Shown here: positions 56,824-64,000 of the stretch, piece by piece | How the letters are laid out: the number at the start of each line of letters is the position of its first letter | Numbering within the stretch: the first letter of the stretch is position 1 | Source: Pseudorhodoferax sp. Leaf267 | Lineage (GTDB): Bacteria > Pseudomonadota > Gammaproteobacteria > Burkholderiales > Burkholderiaceae_C | Direction: 5' to 3' | Length of the DNA: 64,000 nucleotides | Assembly: GCF_001422405.1 (NCBI RefSeq) | Contig: NZ_LMMV01000002.1 | Coordinates: 229,318-293,317, forward strand | Translations under genes and position numbers: made by a program | Notes under the pieces: model-generated | Told to the model about the DNA's origin: nothing | What the model saw: only the letters and a program-made list of their open reading frames with translations | Database searches by the model: none

Positions 56824-57708
56824 TCAGCCTCCTGCCCGGCCGGCGCGGCCCAGCAGGCCGTTGGGCAGGACGATCATGATGACGATCAGCAAGGCCATCG
56901 CCACGGCATCGCGGTAGCCCGACGGGAAGCCCACCGCGGCCAGCGACTCCAGCAGGCCGAGCGCCAGGCCGCCCGCCACCGCACCGATGGGGTTGGCGAT
57001 GCCCCCCAGGATGGCCGCCGCGAAGCCCTTGAGCGTGTAGACGATGCCCATGTGGTAGTGCATGGCGATCAGCGGTGTCACCAGGATGCCGGCCACGGCA
57101 CCGACGGCCCCGCCCAGCAGGAAGGTGTTGAGCCGGGCCCGGTCGACGTCGATGCCGACCGAGGTGGCGCCGTCCGGGTCGGCGGAGGCCGCCGCCATGG
57201 ACAGGCCCAGCAGCGTGTGGCGGTAGAACAGGTGCAGCGCCAGCACCACGACCATGGCCACGGCGATCAGCCAGAGCGCGTGGTGCGCGATGGTGGCGCC
57301 GCCGATCTCCAGCACGCCTTCGGCGAAACTGGGCAGCAGGTGGCTGTCGCGGCCGGCGAAGTACAGGGCGGCGGCCGACAGGGTCAGGGCCAGGCCGATG
57401 GTCAGCAGCAGGAAGCTCTCCTCGCTGGCGTTGCGTCGCTTCATCGGTCGCACCAGCAGCGCATCGACGGCGGCGCCGGTGGCCGCGCCCACCAGCACGC
57501 CGGCGGCGATCGCGAGCGGGTAGGGCCAGCCCCAGCCGGCTAGGGCGAACACCGCCACCAGCGCACCCAGCACGGCGAACTCGCCCTGCATGGCATTGAT
57601 GATGTGGCTGCCGCGGAAGATCACGGCGATGCCGATGCCGATCAGGGCATAGACGAAGCCGCTCGTGATGCCGGCCAGCGCGGCCTGCAGGACCAGGGTT
57701 GCGGACAA
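56824..57708 (-). CDS. livH: Branched-chain-type ABC transporter permease LivH
   Basis: It has 294 residues and about eight transmembrane helices. Family segments: GITSGFVYALIGIGIAVIFR near the start, INAMQGEFAVLGALVAV, then GLSMAAASADPDGATSVGID (cytoplasmic coupling loop) and TLKGFAAAILGGIANPIGAV. Located between the substrate-binding protein gene and livM, 12 bases after the former. Confidence 0.94.
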   Translation of the reverse strand: MSATLVLQAALAGITSGFVYALIGIGIAVIFRGSHIINAMQGEFAVLGALVAVFALAGWGWPYPLAIAAGVLVGAATGAAVDALLVRPMKRRNASEESFLLLTIGLALTLSAAALYFAGRDSHLLPSFAEGVLEIGGATIAHHALWLIAVAMVVVLALHLFYRHTLLGLSMAAASADPDGATSVGIDVDRARLNTFLLGGAVGAVAGILVTPLIAMHYHMGIVYTLKGFAAAILGGIANPIGAVAGGLALGLLESLAAVGFPSGYRDAVAMALLIVIMIVLPNGLLGRAGRAGG

Positions 57709-57720
57709 GGTGATCGTCCT

Positions 57721-58899
57721 TCAGCGCTGGCCGTCCGGCGCCGGCTTGTAGGCCAGGCGGCTGTACTGGCCGCTGCTGAGCCTGGCGTAGTTGAAGCTGG
57801 ACAGATTCAGGCCGCCCATGTCCGGCGCGGAGAAGTCGTAGGCCGCCATTGCGCCCACGTACGGCCGGCGCATGGCCGCGCACAGCTTCTCGCCGCTGGC
57901 GTCCACGCCCGCGGTCCGGATGGCATCGGCCAGTGCCATGACCGCGTCCCAGGCGGCGGCGGAGAAATGCTTGGGCAGCTTGCCGTATTCCTTGCGGTAG
58001 GCCTCGACGAATTCCTGCTGGGTGGGCAGCGGGTCTTCGGCGATCAGGAACTCCGGGAAGATCACGTTGTCTGCGGCGTCCCCCATGGCCTTGACCGTCT
58101 CGTAGGTCGACGAACCATGCACCGAGATCATCGGCGCCTCCAGCTTCACCTGGCGCAGCGCGCGGAACGGCACCGATGCGGTCGACATCACGATCACGCC
58201 GTCCGGTCGGGCCGCCTTGACCTTGGCCGCCTGGGTGGTCACGTCGGTCGCGGCGATGTCGAACTTCTCCAGGGCCACGACCTCGACGCCGTACTCCCGC
58301 GTCAGGCCCTTCATGCTGTTCCAGATGACCTGGCCGTAGCCGGAGTCGTGCAGCACGCCCAGCCGGGCCAGCTTGTGGTCGCGGGCGTAGGCCAGCAGGC
58401 CGCGCGCGTTGAGCTCCTGCGCAGGCGTCAGGTGGAACACGCAGTTGCGCTGGCGCTCCACCGGCGGCCCCAGGCCCGTGAACGCGAGCACCGGGACCTG
58501 CGCGTTCTGCGTGATGCCGCCGACCGCCACCGTCTGGGCGATGCCCGAGGGACCGACGATGGCGCGCACCTTGTGCGTGAAGACCAGCGCGTTCACCTTC
58601 GACACGGCAGAGTCTGGGCTGGACGCATCGTCTTCCTGCACGATCTCCAGCGGCCGCCCCAGGATGCCGCCGCGGGCGTTCAACACCTTCTGCGCGATGA
58701 GCATGCCCTCGCGCTCGGGCAGGCCGACCGACGCCAGCCCGCCGGTGACCGACAGCAGCGAGCCGATGCGGATCGGCTCGCCCTTGGCGGGCGACTGCGC
58801 CCGCACGGGGTGGAGCGCGAGCGCGGCCAGCGCGCACGCCGTCAGGACCGACCGGCGCACGGCCTGGATGCGCCATTTGGATTCGGATGCATGTCTCAC
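57721..58899 (-). CDS. Periplasmic substrate-binding protein of the Liv-type transporter
   Basis: It has 392 residues, Peripla_BP_6/LivK-like. A signal peptide (TACALAALALHPVRAQ, cleavage after RAQ) is followed by the two-lobe binding fold: RIGSLLSVTGGLASVGLPER and VRAIVGPSGIAQTVAVGG at the start of lobe I, and GSSTYETVKAMGD in lobe II. First gene of the operon, so transcription starts in the divergent spacer with the GntR gene. The ligand is unknown; by neighbours an aromatic acid is plausible. Confidence 0.93.
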   Translation of the reverse strand: MRHASESKWRIQAVRRSVLTACALAALALHPVRAQSPAKGEPIRIGSLLSVTGGLASVGLPEREGMLIAQKVLNARGGILGRPLEIVQEDDASSPDSAVSKVNALVFTHKVRAIVGPSGIAQTVAVGGITQNAQVPVLAFTGLGPPVERQRNCVFHLTPAQELNARGLLAYARDHKLARLGVLHDSGYGQVIWNSMKGLTREYGVEVVALEKFDIAATDVTTQAAKVKAARPDGVIVMSTASVPFRALRQVKLEAPMISVHGSSTYETVKAMGDAADNVIFPEFLIAEDPLPTQQEFVEAYRKEYGKLPKHFSAAAWDAVMALADAIRTAGVDASGEKLCAAMRRPYVGAMAAYDFSAPDMGGLNLSSFNYARLSSGQYSRLAYKPAPDGQR

Positions 58900-58912
58900 G
58901 GTGTCTCCTTAA

Positions 58913-58938
58913 AGAATTTATAAAATCATATTAATTCT
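58913..58938. promoter_or_regulatory. AT-rich palindrome between transporter and GntR genes
   Basis: AGAATT (58913-58918) and AATTCT (58933-58938) are perfect arms; over 13-base half-sites 10 positions are symmetrical. It lies in the divergent promoter region of the binding-protein gene and the FCD regulator and is the best candidate for that regulator's operator. Overlapping AT-rich stretches probably include promoters for both genes. Confidence 0.6.
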
Positions 58939-59022
58939 GCAAAATACAAAGAACGATACAAACCCTAATGGATCTCGTAGTCTTGGCTGATAGACTGAAC
59001 GCGGGCCCGCACTGCGCGCGGG

Positions 59023-59787
59023 ATGAGCGCCTGCCTTGCCATGACTGATCTGAACGAATTCCTGAGCGCCTCGGCCGGCAGGGCCGAGCTCTTTCCGCCG
59101 GCTTCAGCGCCCGTAGAAGGGGCCAGCAGTTCTAAGCCGACCCGCGCAACGCATCTTCTGGGTCGGCTGCGCGAGGCCGTCATCACCGGCAAGCTCGCGC
59201 CCGGCGAGCGCCTGGTGGTTTCCACCTTGGCCGAAGCTTTCGCCGCCGGCCAGACGCCGATCCGCGAGGCGTTGATGCGGCTGGCCAGCGAGGGCTTCAT
59301 CGTCCAGGAGGACCAGCGCGGCTTCGCCGTCGCGCCGATCAGTCGCGCAGAGCTCATCGACTTGACGCAGGCGCGGGCGGAGATCGAGGGCCTGGCCATG
59401 GCCTGGTCCATCCAGCATGGCGGCGACGACTGGGAGGCCGGGCTGCTGGCGGCCTGCCATCGGTTGCTGAAACTGCCCAAGCTGAGCGGCGACGACCAAA
59501 CCATTACGCCCGGCTGGAGCGGGCGCCACCTGGCGTTCCACCAGGCGCTGATGGCGGGATGCCCGAACCGCGTCGTGCTGCAGATCTGCGCGCTGCTGAG
59601 CGACCGTGCGGAACGCTACCGGCACCTGTCGGTGCGCTACCTGAAGACGCCGCGGGACGATCGCGCCGAGCACGAGGCCATGGCCCAGGCGGCACTGGCG
59701 CGCGACACGGCCCGCGCGGTGCATCTGGTCCAGAGGCACATCCAAATCACCAGTGAGATCCTTCTGGCGGAGATTGATGGCGGCTGA
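59023..59787 (+). CDS. GntR/FCD-family transcriptional regulator
   Basis: It has 254 residues. The winged-helix N-terminal domain includes HLLGRLREAVITGKLAPGER, then PIREALMRLASEGFI; the FCD ligand-binding domain follows from about 105 with metal-ligand His residues in HLAFHQALMAGCPN and EHEAMAQAALARD. ATG at 59023 or at 59041 may start it. Divergent from the transporter operon, it most likely controls that operon in response to the imported compound or a catabolite. Confidence 0.93.
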   Translation: MSACLAMTDLNEFLSASAGRAELFPPASAPVEGASSSKPTRATHLLGRLREAVITGKLAPGERLVVSTLAEAFAAGQTPIREALMRLASEGFIVQEDQRGFAVAPISRAELIDLTQARAEIEGLAMAWSIQHGGDDWEAGLLAACHRLLKLPKLSGDDQTITPGWSGRHLAFHQALMAGCPNRVVLQICALLSDRAERYRHLSVRYLKTPRDDRAEHEAMAQAALARDTARAVHLVQRHIQITSEILLAEIDGG

Positions 59788-59899
59788 ACTGCCATGATTG
59801 GAACCACTTTCAGTGCGAAGGCCCGCTGATCGGTGGCGCGACCCGCGCCGCGGCCACTGGCTGCAAGCTTGCTGGCGCCAACTCCGATTTGAGCCATGT

Positions 59900-60231
59900 G
59901 CCGGGGTCTCAGGAGCCACATGGTTCAGGCAAGCGTCCAAGTGTTGCGGCTCTATCGGGATGAAGCATCGATCGTGAGCGGCCGCGGCCAACTCGGGCGG
60001 CGGGTCGTTACTGATCGCAGCGAACGACCACAGCGCCGGCTCGTCTGAACCCGCCGGCGGCGTCCAGTGCGAGTAGAGACACGCCACCATCATGGGTTCA
60101 CCCGTGCTGGGCGCGCTGTACTGCACGCCCTTGACGTGAAGATGACGTACTTGCTCACGCGCGCGGGCGTTGAAGCGGCTCCGCGCAGGCGAAGTCTGGT
60201 CCGGCGGCCTCCGGGCGCCGATCACGTTCAT
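59900..60231 (-). pseudogene. SRAP-family remnant
   Basis: The frame contains FNARAREQVRHLHVKGVQYS, then SFAAISNDPPPELAAAAHDR and FIPIEPQHLDACLNHV, parallel to the complete SRAP gene at 21965 (LITEDPPPEVAAVGHDRCIC, PIQPEDLDEWL). The N-terminal part with catalytic Cys2 is missing and the frame then runs into the GntR gene's opposite strand. It is a fragment of a second SRAP gene, not a copy of the first at the nucleotide level. Confidence 0.8.
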
Positions 60232-60311
60232 CCTCTAGTTTGTGGGCAGCTCGGTTGACAGTCTGCGCGGGTGCGCCACACAGTGCGAGTTCAACCTTGT
60301 GTTCGATTTCA

Positions 60312-61793
60312 ATGATCCACTCGAAAGCCATGCTCTTGCGAACCTTGTGCCTGCTCGCCGCCGTCAGCGCGCTGCTCGGATGCGGAACCAGCGCCGAGAT
60401 CATGAGGATCCGCAGCCTGGCGGGGCCTGCGGTGGACCCGGCGGATTCTTCGGCCATCAGCGGCCGGTTCGAGGGCATCGACAGGCTGGCGCAATCGGGC
60501 CTAACCGGCGACGTTGCCCTGCTGTTCGTGCATGGCATCGGCTTCACGCAACTGGGGGTCGATGCTGCCGGCCGGCCCCACCAGGTCGGGATCGATCTGG
60601 CGCAAGCCATCGCGTCGGCCTACGGGCACCGCGACGGAGGGGTCAAGCCGCTTTGGCAATGTCCTCATACATCCGATCGAGACGTAACGCCGCACCTCGC
60701 TATCCGCCCCGGTCGTGTCGAGTCTTTGTCGGCCGATGACCCGAAACGCACCATCGGGTCGGGCGAGATCGGCTGCATTGACAGGATCACAGTTCCACGA
60801 CCAGGCGGCGGCCACGTGTATGTGTACCGCCTGTTCTGGGACAAGACGCTGTGGGACGCGTTCGAGTGGCCGTTCGTGGGCTACGACGACAACTGGTACA
60901 ACGATCCGGAGGAGCGGCGGGACAGTCCGCCGCTGCGGGCCGCCGACAACTCGCGGCTTAAACGCATGGTCGTGACCTATGGCCTGACGGATGCTGCCGC
61001 GTACATGGGGCGCCTGGGGCGCCTGATGCGTGAGGCCGTCGAAGCAGCAAGCTGCGCCGTGATCGCCGAGCACACAGGGGCCGCGACGCGTTTCGCAGAG
61101 CTCGACGCCGCCGTCGGGGATGGTGGCACAGCTCGCTCTGACCAGCATGTCACTGCAGCGCAGGCGTGCACTGGCTCAGGCGCTGGCGACCGGTCCATCG
61201 CGTTCGGGCTGGTCACTCACAGTCTGGGCAGCCGTGTGGCGTTCGACGTGTTCACGCAGGACATGACGCCCGCGTTGAACAGCATGCTTCAGCGGACGGC
61301 CAACACGACTGTCGAGATCTACATGCTGGCGAACCAGATTCCGCTGATCGGCGTGGGGCGGGTGGCGCCTGAGACCGAGCGTGCGACGGTGGTCCGGAAC
61401 CGCGCTCTGCGGATCGTGGCGGTGTCCGAGATCAACGACTTGCTGACCTACGAGCTGGTGCCGTACTTCGAGCACTTGTACGCCTATCGCTGCCACAGCG
61501 TGTTTCCCGCGGTTGGCTGCAACGGTGATGGTGAGGTCGAGGCGCTTCGTCGAAAAAAGTTGCTGGCCTCCGAAGACAAGATCCGCAACGATCTGGTCGA
61601 AGAGCTGGGGTTCGATGTGGTGGATGTGCGCGTGAGGTTCGCGCCGAACTTCAAGGGCGTGTTCACGCCGGACTTCAAAGACCCAGAAGCCGCGCACGCG
61701 GATCACATGCGTCATCGCGCCGTCGTAGATGCGCTGCTGTGCGGGGTCGAGAATGGGAGAACGCGGCCGACGCCGCCGTGCCGGCCGAAGTGA
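60312..61793 (+). CDS. Putative lipoprotein with alpha/beta-hydrolase fold
   Basis: It has 493 residues. The signal segment LLRTLCLLAAVSALLGCG has a lipobox with Cys near residue 24, so it is probably anchored in the membrane. Hydrolase features: LLFVHGIGFTQLG near residue 75 (oxyanion side) and GLVTHSLGSRVAFD near residue 300, a nucleophile elbow with Ser in THSLGS. The segment between (GHVYVYRLFWDKTLWDAFEW, GYDDNWYNDPEER) is unusually rich in Trp and Tyr. ATG at 60312 or 60330 could be the start. Substrate unknown; a lipase or esterase acting at the cell envelope is plausible. Confidence 0.85.
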   Translation: MIHSKAMLLRTLCLLAAVSALLGCGTSAEIMRIRSLAGPAVDPADSSAISGRFEGIDRLAQSGLTGDVALLFVHGIGFTQLGVDAAGRPHQVGIDLAQAIASAYGHRDGGVKPLWQCPHTSDRDVTPHLAIRPGRVESLSADDPKRTIGSGEIGCIDRITVPRPGGGHVYVYRLFWDKTLWDAFEWPFVGYDDNWYNDPEERRDSPPLRAADNSRLKRMVVTYGLTDAAAYMGRLGRLMREAVEAASCAVIAEHTGAATRFAELDAAVGDGGTARSDQHVTAAQACTGSGAGDRSIAFGLVTHSLGSRVAFDVFTQDMTPALNSMLQRTANTTVEIYMLANQIPLIGVGRVAPETERATVVRNRALRIVAVSEINDLLTYELVPYFEHLYAYRCHSVFPAVGCNGDGEVEALRRKKLLASEDKIRNDLVEELGFDVVDVRVRFAPNFKGVFTPDFKDPEAAHADHMRHRAVVDALLCGVENGRTRPTPPCRPK

Positions 61794-61903
61794 CGGGCGG
61801 ACCGTCGACATTCGGACCGAATAGGCAGCGGGGCAGGTGGTGTGCCAGGGCTGCTGGTAGCATGCCGCCGTTTTCCAAGCAGGCGGCAGCCCGCCGATCC
61901 ACG

Positions 61904-63096
61904 ATGCCTTCTGGACCACCGCCGCCCGCCTTGTTGACTTCGCGCAAGATCACGGCGTTCACTCTAGATACCTCCGTGATTCGTGCGGCGGGCTACCACT
62001 TCGAGCACGGCGCATTGCGCCAGCTAGCGCATCAGCTCCCGCCATGGGTGAGACTCTGGATGTCGTCGATCGTGGTGAAGGAAGTTGAGCGGCAGCGGCT
62101 GGCAGCAGTCGAAGCCGCAGCTGATCAGGCGAAGCAGGCCTGGACGAATCTGCATCGGCGTCTAGACCAGCCGGTGAATGACGGCGCCGTGCACAACGAG
62201 GTTGATCTCTTGGCGGCGGCGGCAGGCGCCCGTTTTGACGACCAGATGGCTCGGCTTCTCGCCACACACGGCGGCGAGGTCGTCGATATCAATAAACCGT
62301 GGCTCGCAGCAAGCATGTTCGATGCATATTTTGCTGGCGCTGCGCCATTCACTGGCGGGAGCAAGAAGCACGAATTCCCTGACGTTGCTGCGCTGCTATC
62401 GCTAGAAAATTTGCGAGGGAGCGCGACACCTACCTACTTGCGGTTTCGCTGGACGACGGGTGGCACGAGTACTGCGCGAACTCTGGGCGCCTGTATTGCC
62501 TTCGAAAGCTGGCCGATCTGGCTGGGTTGTTCCGCTCTACGGGCCCAGAGGCGCAGAGGCTTCGCCTGGCACTGTCAGCCTACCTCAGGGAGCCGCGTGC
62601 GATGCGCGAGCTCGGTCTGAATTCAGTAGTCCGCGACGGATTGCGCAACATCGGGGTCCGGGCGATGCCACCAAGCCGTTACACATCGGTGGCGGAGGTC
62701 GAAGTTTCCGAGGTCCGGCTGACCGAATTTCAGGTCGAGCCGGACGCCGTTGGAATCTGGCTCACCTCCGGCCCTGACGGCGATGGGGCGGCCGAGGTGT
62801 CCGTTGAGTGCAGCGTCGAGCTGGAGTTGCGCTTTTTTGACCTTGAGCAAGGTTGGGCGCTGCGAAACCCCAGCCTTCGCATGGCAGAGGAGGGCGGATT
62901 TGTCGTCCGGTCCCTCGCGCTCAACCTAGCATTTGAGCTTACCCCGGCGAGCCAACTACTGCTGTTTCCGCAGGCGATTTCGCGAGTGTCGCTTGCCCCT
63001 GGGGAGTACAAGCTGCGGGTCACTGATGACGAGATGCCTGCGAAGTACCGGCCCGAGGCATCCCAGTGGGACGACTCGGACGACATCCCGTTCTAG
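61904..63096 (+). pseudogene. PIN-domain protein gene broken by a frameshift
   Basis: The first part (from MPSGPPPPALLTSRK) has PIN acidic residues: Asp in AFTLDTSVIRAAG, Glu in VVKEVERQRL and Asp in KKHEFPDVAALLSLE. At about 62412 the protein continues in the next frame as ARERDTYLLAVSLDDGW, then LRKLADLAGLFRSTGPE, which completes a PIN/DUF4935-like nuclease domain; this frame runs on to 63096 with a further strand-rich domain. A one-base change near 62412 joins the halves. Total about 397 residues. An upstream ATG at 61862 is possible. Such proteins are nucleases, sometimes toxins; no antitoxin was seen. Confidence 0.75.
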
Positions 63097-63488
63097 TGCC
63101 CCAGATCTTCGAGCGTTATGCTCTTTAACGACTACAACGTATGGCACGCCTGCTTGCTGGTGCCCGGCATCAGTAAAGCCGAGTGCGCGAACTGGGTGCA
63201 GGCCAAGGCCTGAATCCCTTACCCGACGCGACGGGCTTCGTCGGCAGTTATTCCTAAGACCGCGCCGCCCGGACCTGCTTCCACAGCCTCGACCCTTCGG
63301 ACATGACCGGCTGCACCAGTATTGGCGCGGCCGCGCTATAGGCGGCCCGCACGCGCACCAGAAGCTGAGCTGAACGGCTGCTGGTCGTTCGGCACTTGCT
63401 GGTGGGGCTGCGGAGGCTGCCCTGCCTGAGCTTGCTGGTAATAGTCCGCCCAGTGCCATCCTCGGCGACGGCGATGAACGTCAGGCAG
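63097..63488. other. Spacer after the PIN gene
   Basis: About 390 bases without a supported gene. A 31-codon open frame starting at 63119 (MLFNDYNVWHACLLVPGISK) is visible but has no ribosome site or relatives that I know. The rest is probably insertion-sequence debris. Confidence 0.45.
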
Positions 63489-63734
63489 TCACGTCGACGA
63501 CGTGCTGGAGCAGCGCGAAGGAGATCCGCCATGCCCGTTCATGGACACGATTCGGGCCGGGCGCAGCTTTCCAGTGCCCCATTCCCAGAACTGAACCATC
63601 TGGCCCAGGTGCAGCTGCTGGCGCGCCTGCACGATCCGCCGCGGATCGGCCATCAGTTGTTCGATGACCCAGCTGAGCTGGTACAGCTCGGCGCTGGTCG
63701 CCATGGGGAGGTCTTCGATGAGCTTGACGCGCAT
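63489..63734 (-). pseudogene. Truncated small unknown gene near IS66
   Basis: The N-terminal 65 residues look like a real protein: MRVKLIEDLPMATSAELYQL, then EQLMADPRRIVQARQQLHLG and QFWEWGTGKLRPARIVSMNG. After that the frame turns into Ser/Arg-rich nonsense and stops. It is probably truncated by rearrangement. Function unknown. Confidence 0.45.
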
Positions 63735-63772
63735 CGGACCATTTTGCCCAGCGCCTGGCGCGTGGGTGGCCT

Positions 63773-64000
63773 TCAGGCGACCTGCTGTGAGGCTGGCTCG
63801 GCCGCGTGCTCGCTTTGGCCCAGTTGCGTCGCCACCGCCCACGGCAGGAGTTCGTCCAGGCGGTTGCTGGGGTGGTCGGCAATGAGATCGAGCACGTGGC
63901 ACAGGTAGGCTTGCGGGTCGACGCCGCACAGCTTGGCCGAGCCGATCAGGCTGTAGATCACCGCCGCGCTGCGCCCACCGGCATCGGAGCCAAGGTGCAC
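63773..64000 (-). CDS. IS66 transposase TnpC, C-terminal end (partial)
   Basis: The 75 residues present belong to the TnpC C-terminal region: [20 protein letters not shown], then [20 protein letters not shown] and LDELLPW. It runs off the right edge, so the rest of the element (catalytic DDE part, tnpB, tnpA) would lie beyond the window. This IS66 is a different type from the remnant at 32437. Confidence 0.85.
   Translation of the reverse strand: MHLGSDAGGRSAAVIYSLIGSAKLCGVDPQAYLCHVLDLIADHPSNRLDELLPWAVATQLGQSEHAAEPASQQVA

Noticed and set aside
56420..58876. Long minus-strand frame of over 800 codons across livM, livH and the binding-protein gene
   Set aside because: It is out of frame with three clear genes and Arg/Gly-rich; only its last part coincides with a real region by chance.

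Overview
The window is high-GC DNA (visibly around 65% in most genes) from a betaproteobacterium, most likely a member of the Burkholderiales. The reasons are the isc operon layout (iscR-iscS-iscU-iscA-hscB-hscA-fdx), an imuA-imuB-dnaE2 mutasome, a Liv-type ABC transporter with catabolic genes, and the tRNA-Val/integrase junction. I cannot name a species.

Layout. 1-9325 is conserved chromosome: an aromatic/aspartate aminotransferase (partial, minus strand), uvrB, the complete isc iron-sulfur operon with a strong hairpin-plus-U-tract inside it, a DnaQ-type exonuclease and tRNA-Val(CAC). 9326 to about 16320 is a small integrative element next to the tRNA gene: tyrosine integrase, AlpA-type regulator, a primase/AAA replication protein, a phased array of GGACA repeats just downstream of it, and several short unknown genes. 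16402-22981 is a DNA-damage block: SOS-controlled imuA-imuB-dnaE2 with a LexA box, then a SRAP (YedK/HMCES-like) gene.

23000-39300 is a mobile-element mosaic: an IS91-type unit (HUH transposase plus tyrosine recombinase), an IS110/IS1111-group element, a two-gene restriction-modification system in which an HsdR-N-like nuclease is fused to an N6-adenine methylase, IS66 and integrase fragments, a low-GC pair of exported proteins of unknown function, a 57-bp scar holding both ends of an IS21-like element, a second truncated IS91-type copy, and an IS3-type element inserted into that copy. The two IS91-type copies are direct repeats bracketing about 12 kb that includes the restriction system and the low-GC genes.

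39375-50056 holds a membrane GGDEF protein with a beta-propeller sensor and, divergently, a five-gene operon: ECF sigma factor, a single-pass membrane protein in the anti-sigma position, a CHASE2 membrane sensor, an exported protein, and a large TPR-CHAT protease-like protein. This operon is the best candidate for an undescribed system. The gene order suggests a sigma factor held by a membrane protein and released through a caspase-like protease, but that mechanism is inference.

51090-59787 is a catabolic cluster on the minus strand: a Liv-type ABC importer, an NTF2-like protein, a ring-cleavage-type VOC dioxygenase, a fumarylacetoacetate-hydrolase-family enzyme and a 3-hydroxyisobutyrate-dehydrogenase-family enzyme, with a divergent GntR/FCD regulator and an AT-rich palindrome between them. 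59900-64000 is again disturbed: a SRAP remnant, a lipoprotein hydrolase, a PIN-domain gene broken by a frameshift, and IS66 debris running off the window.
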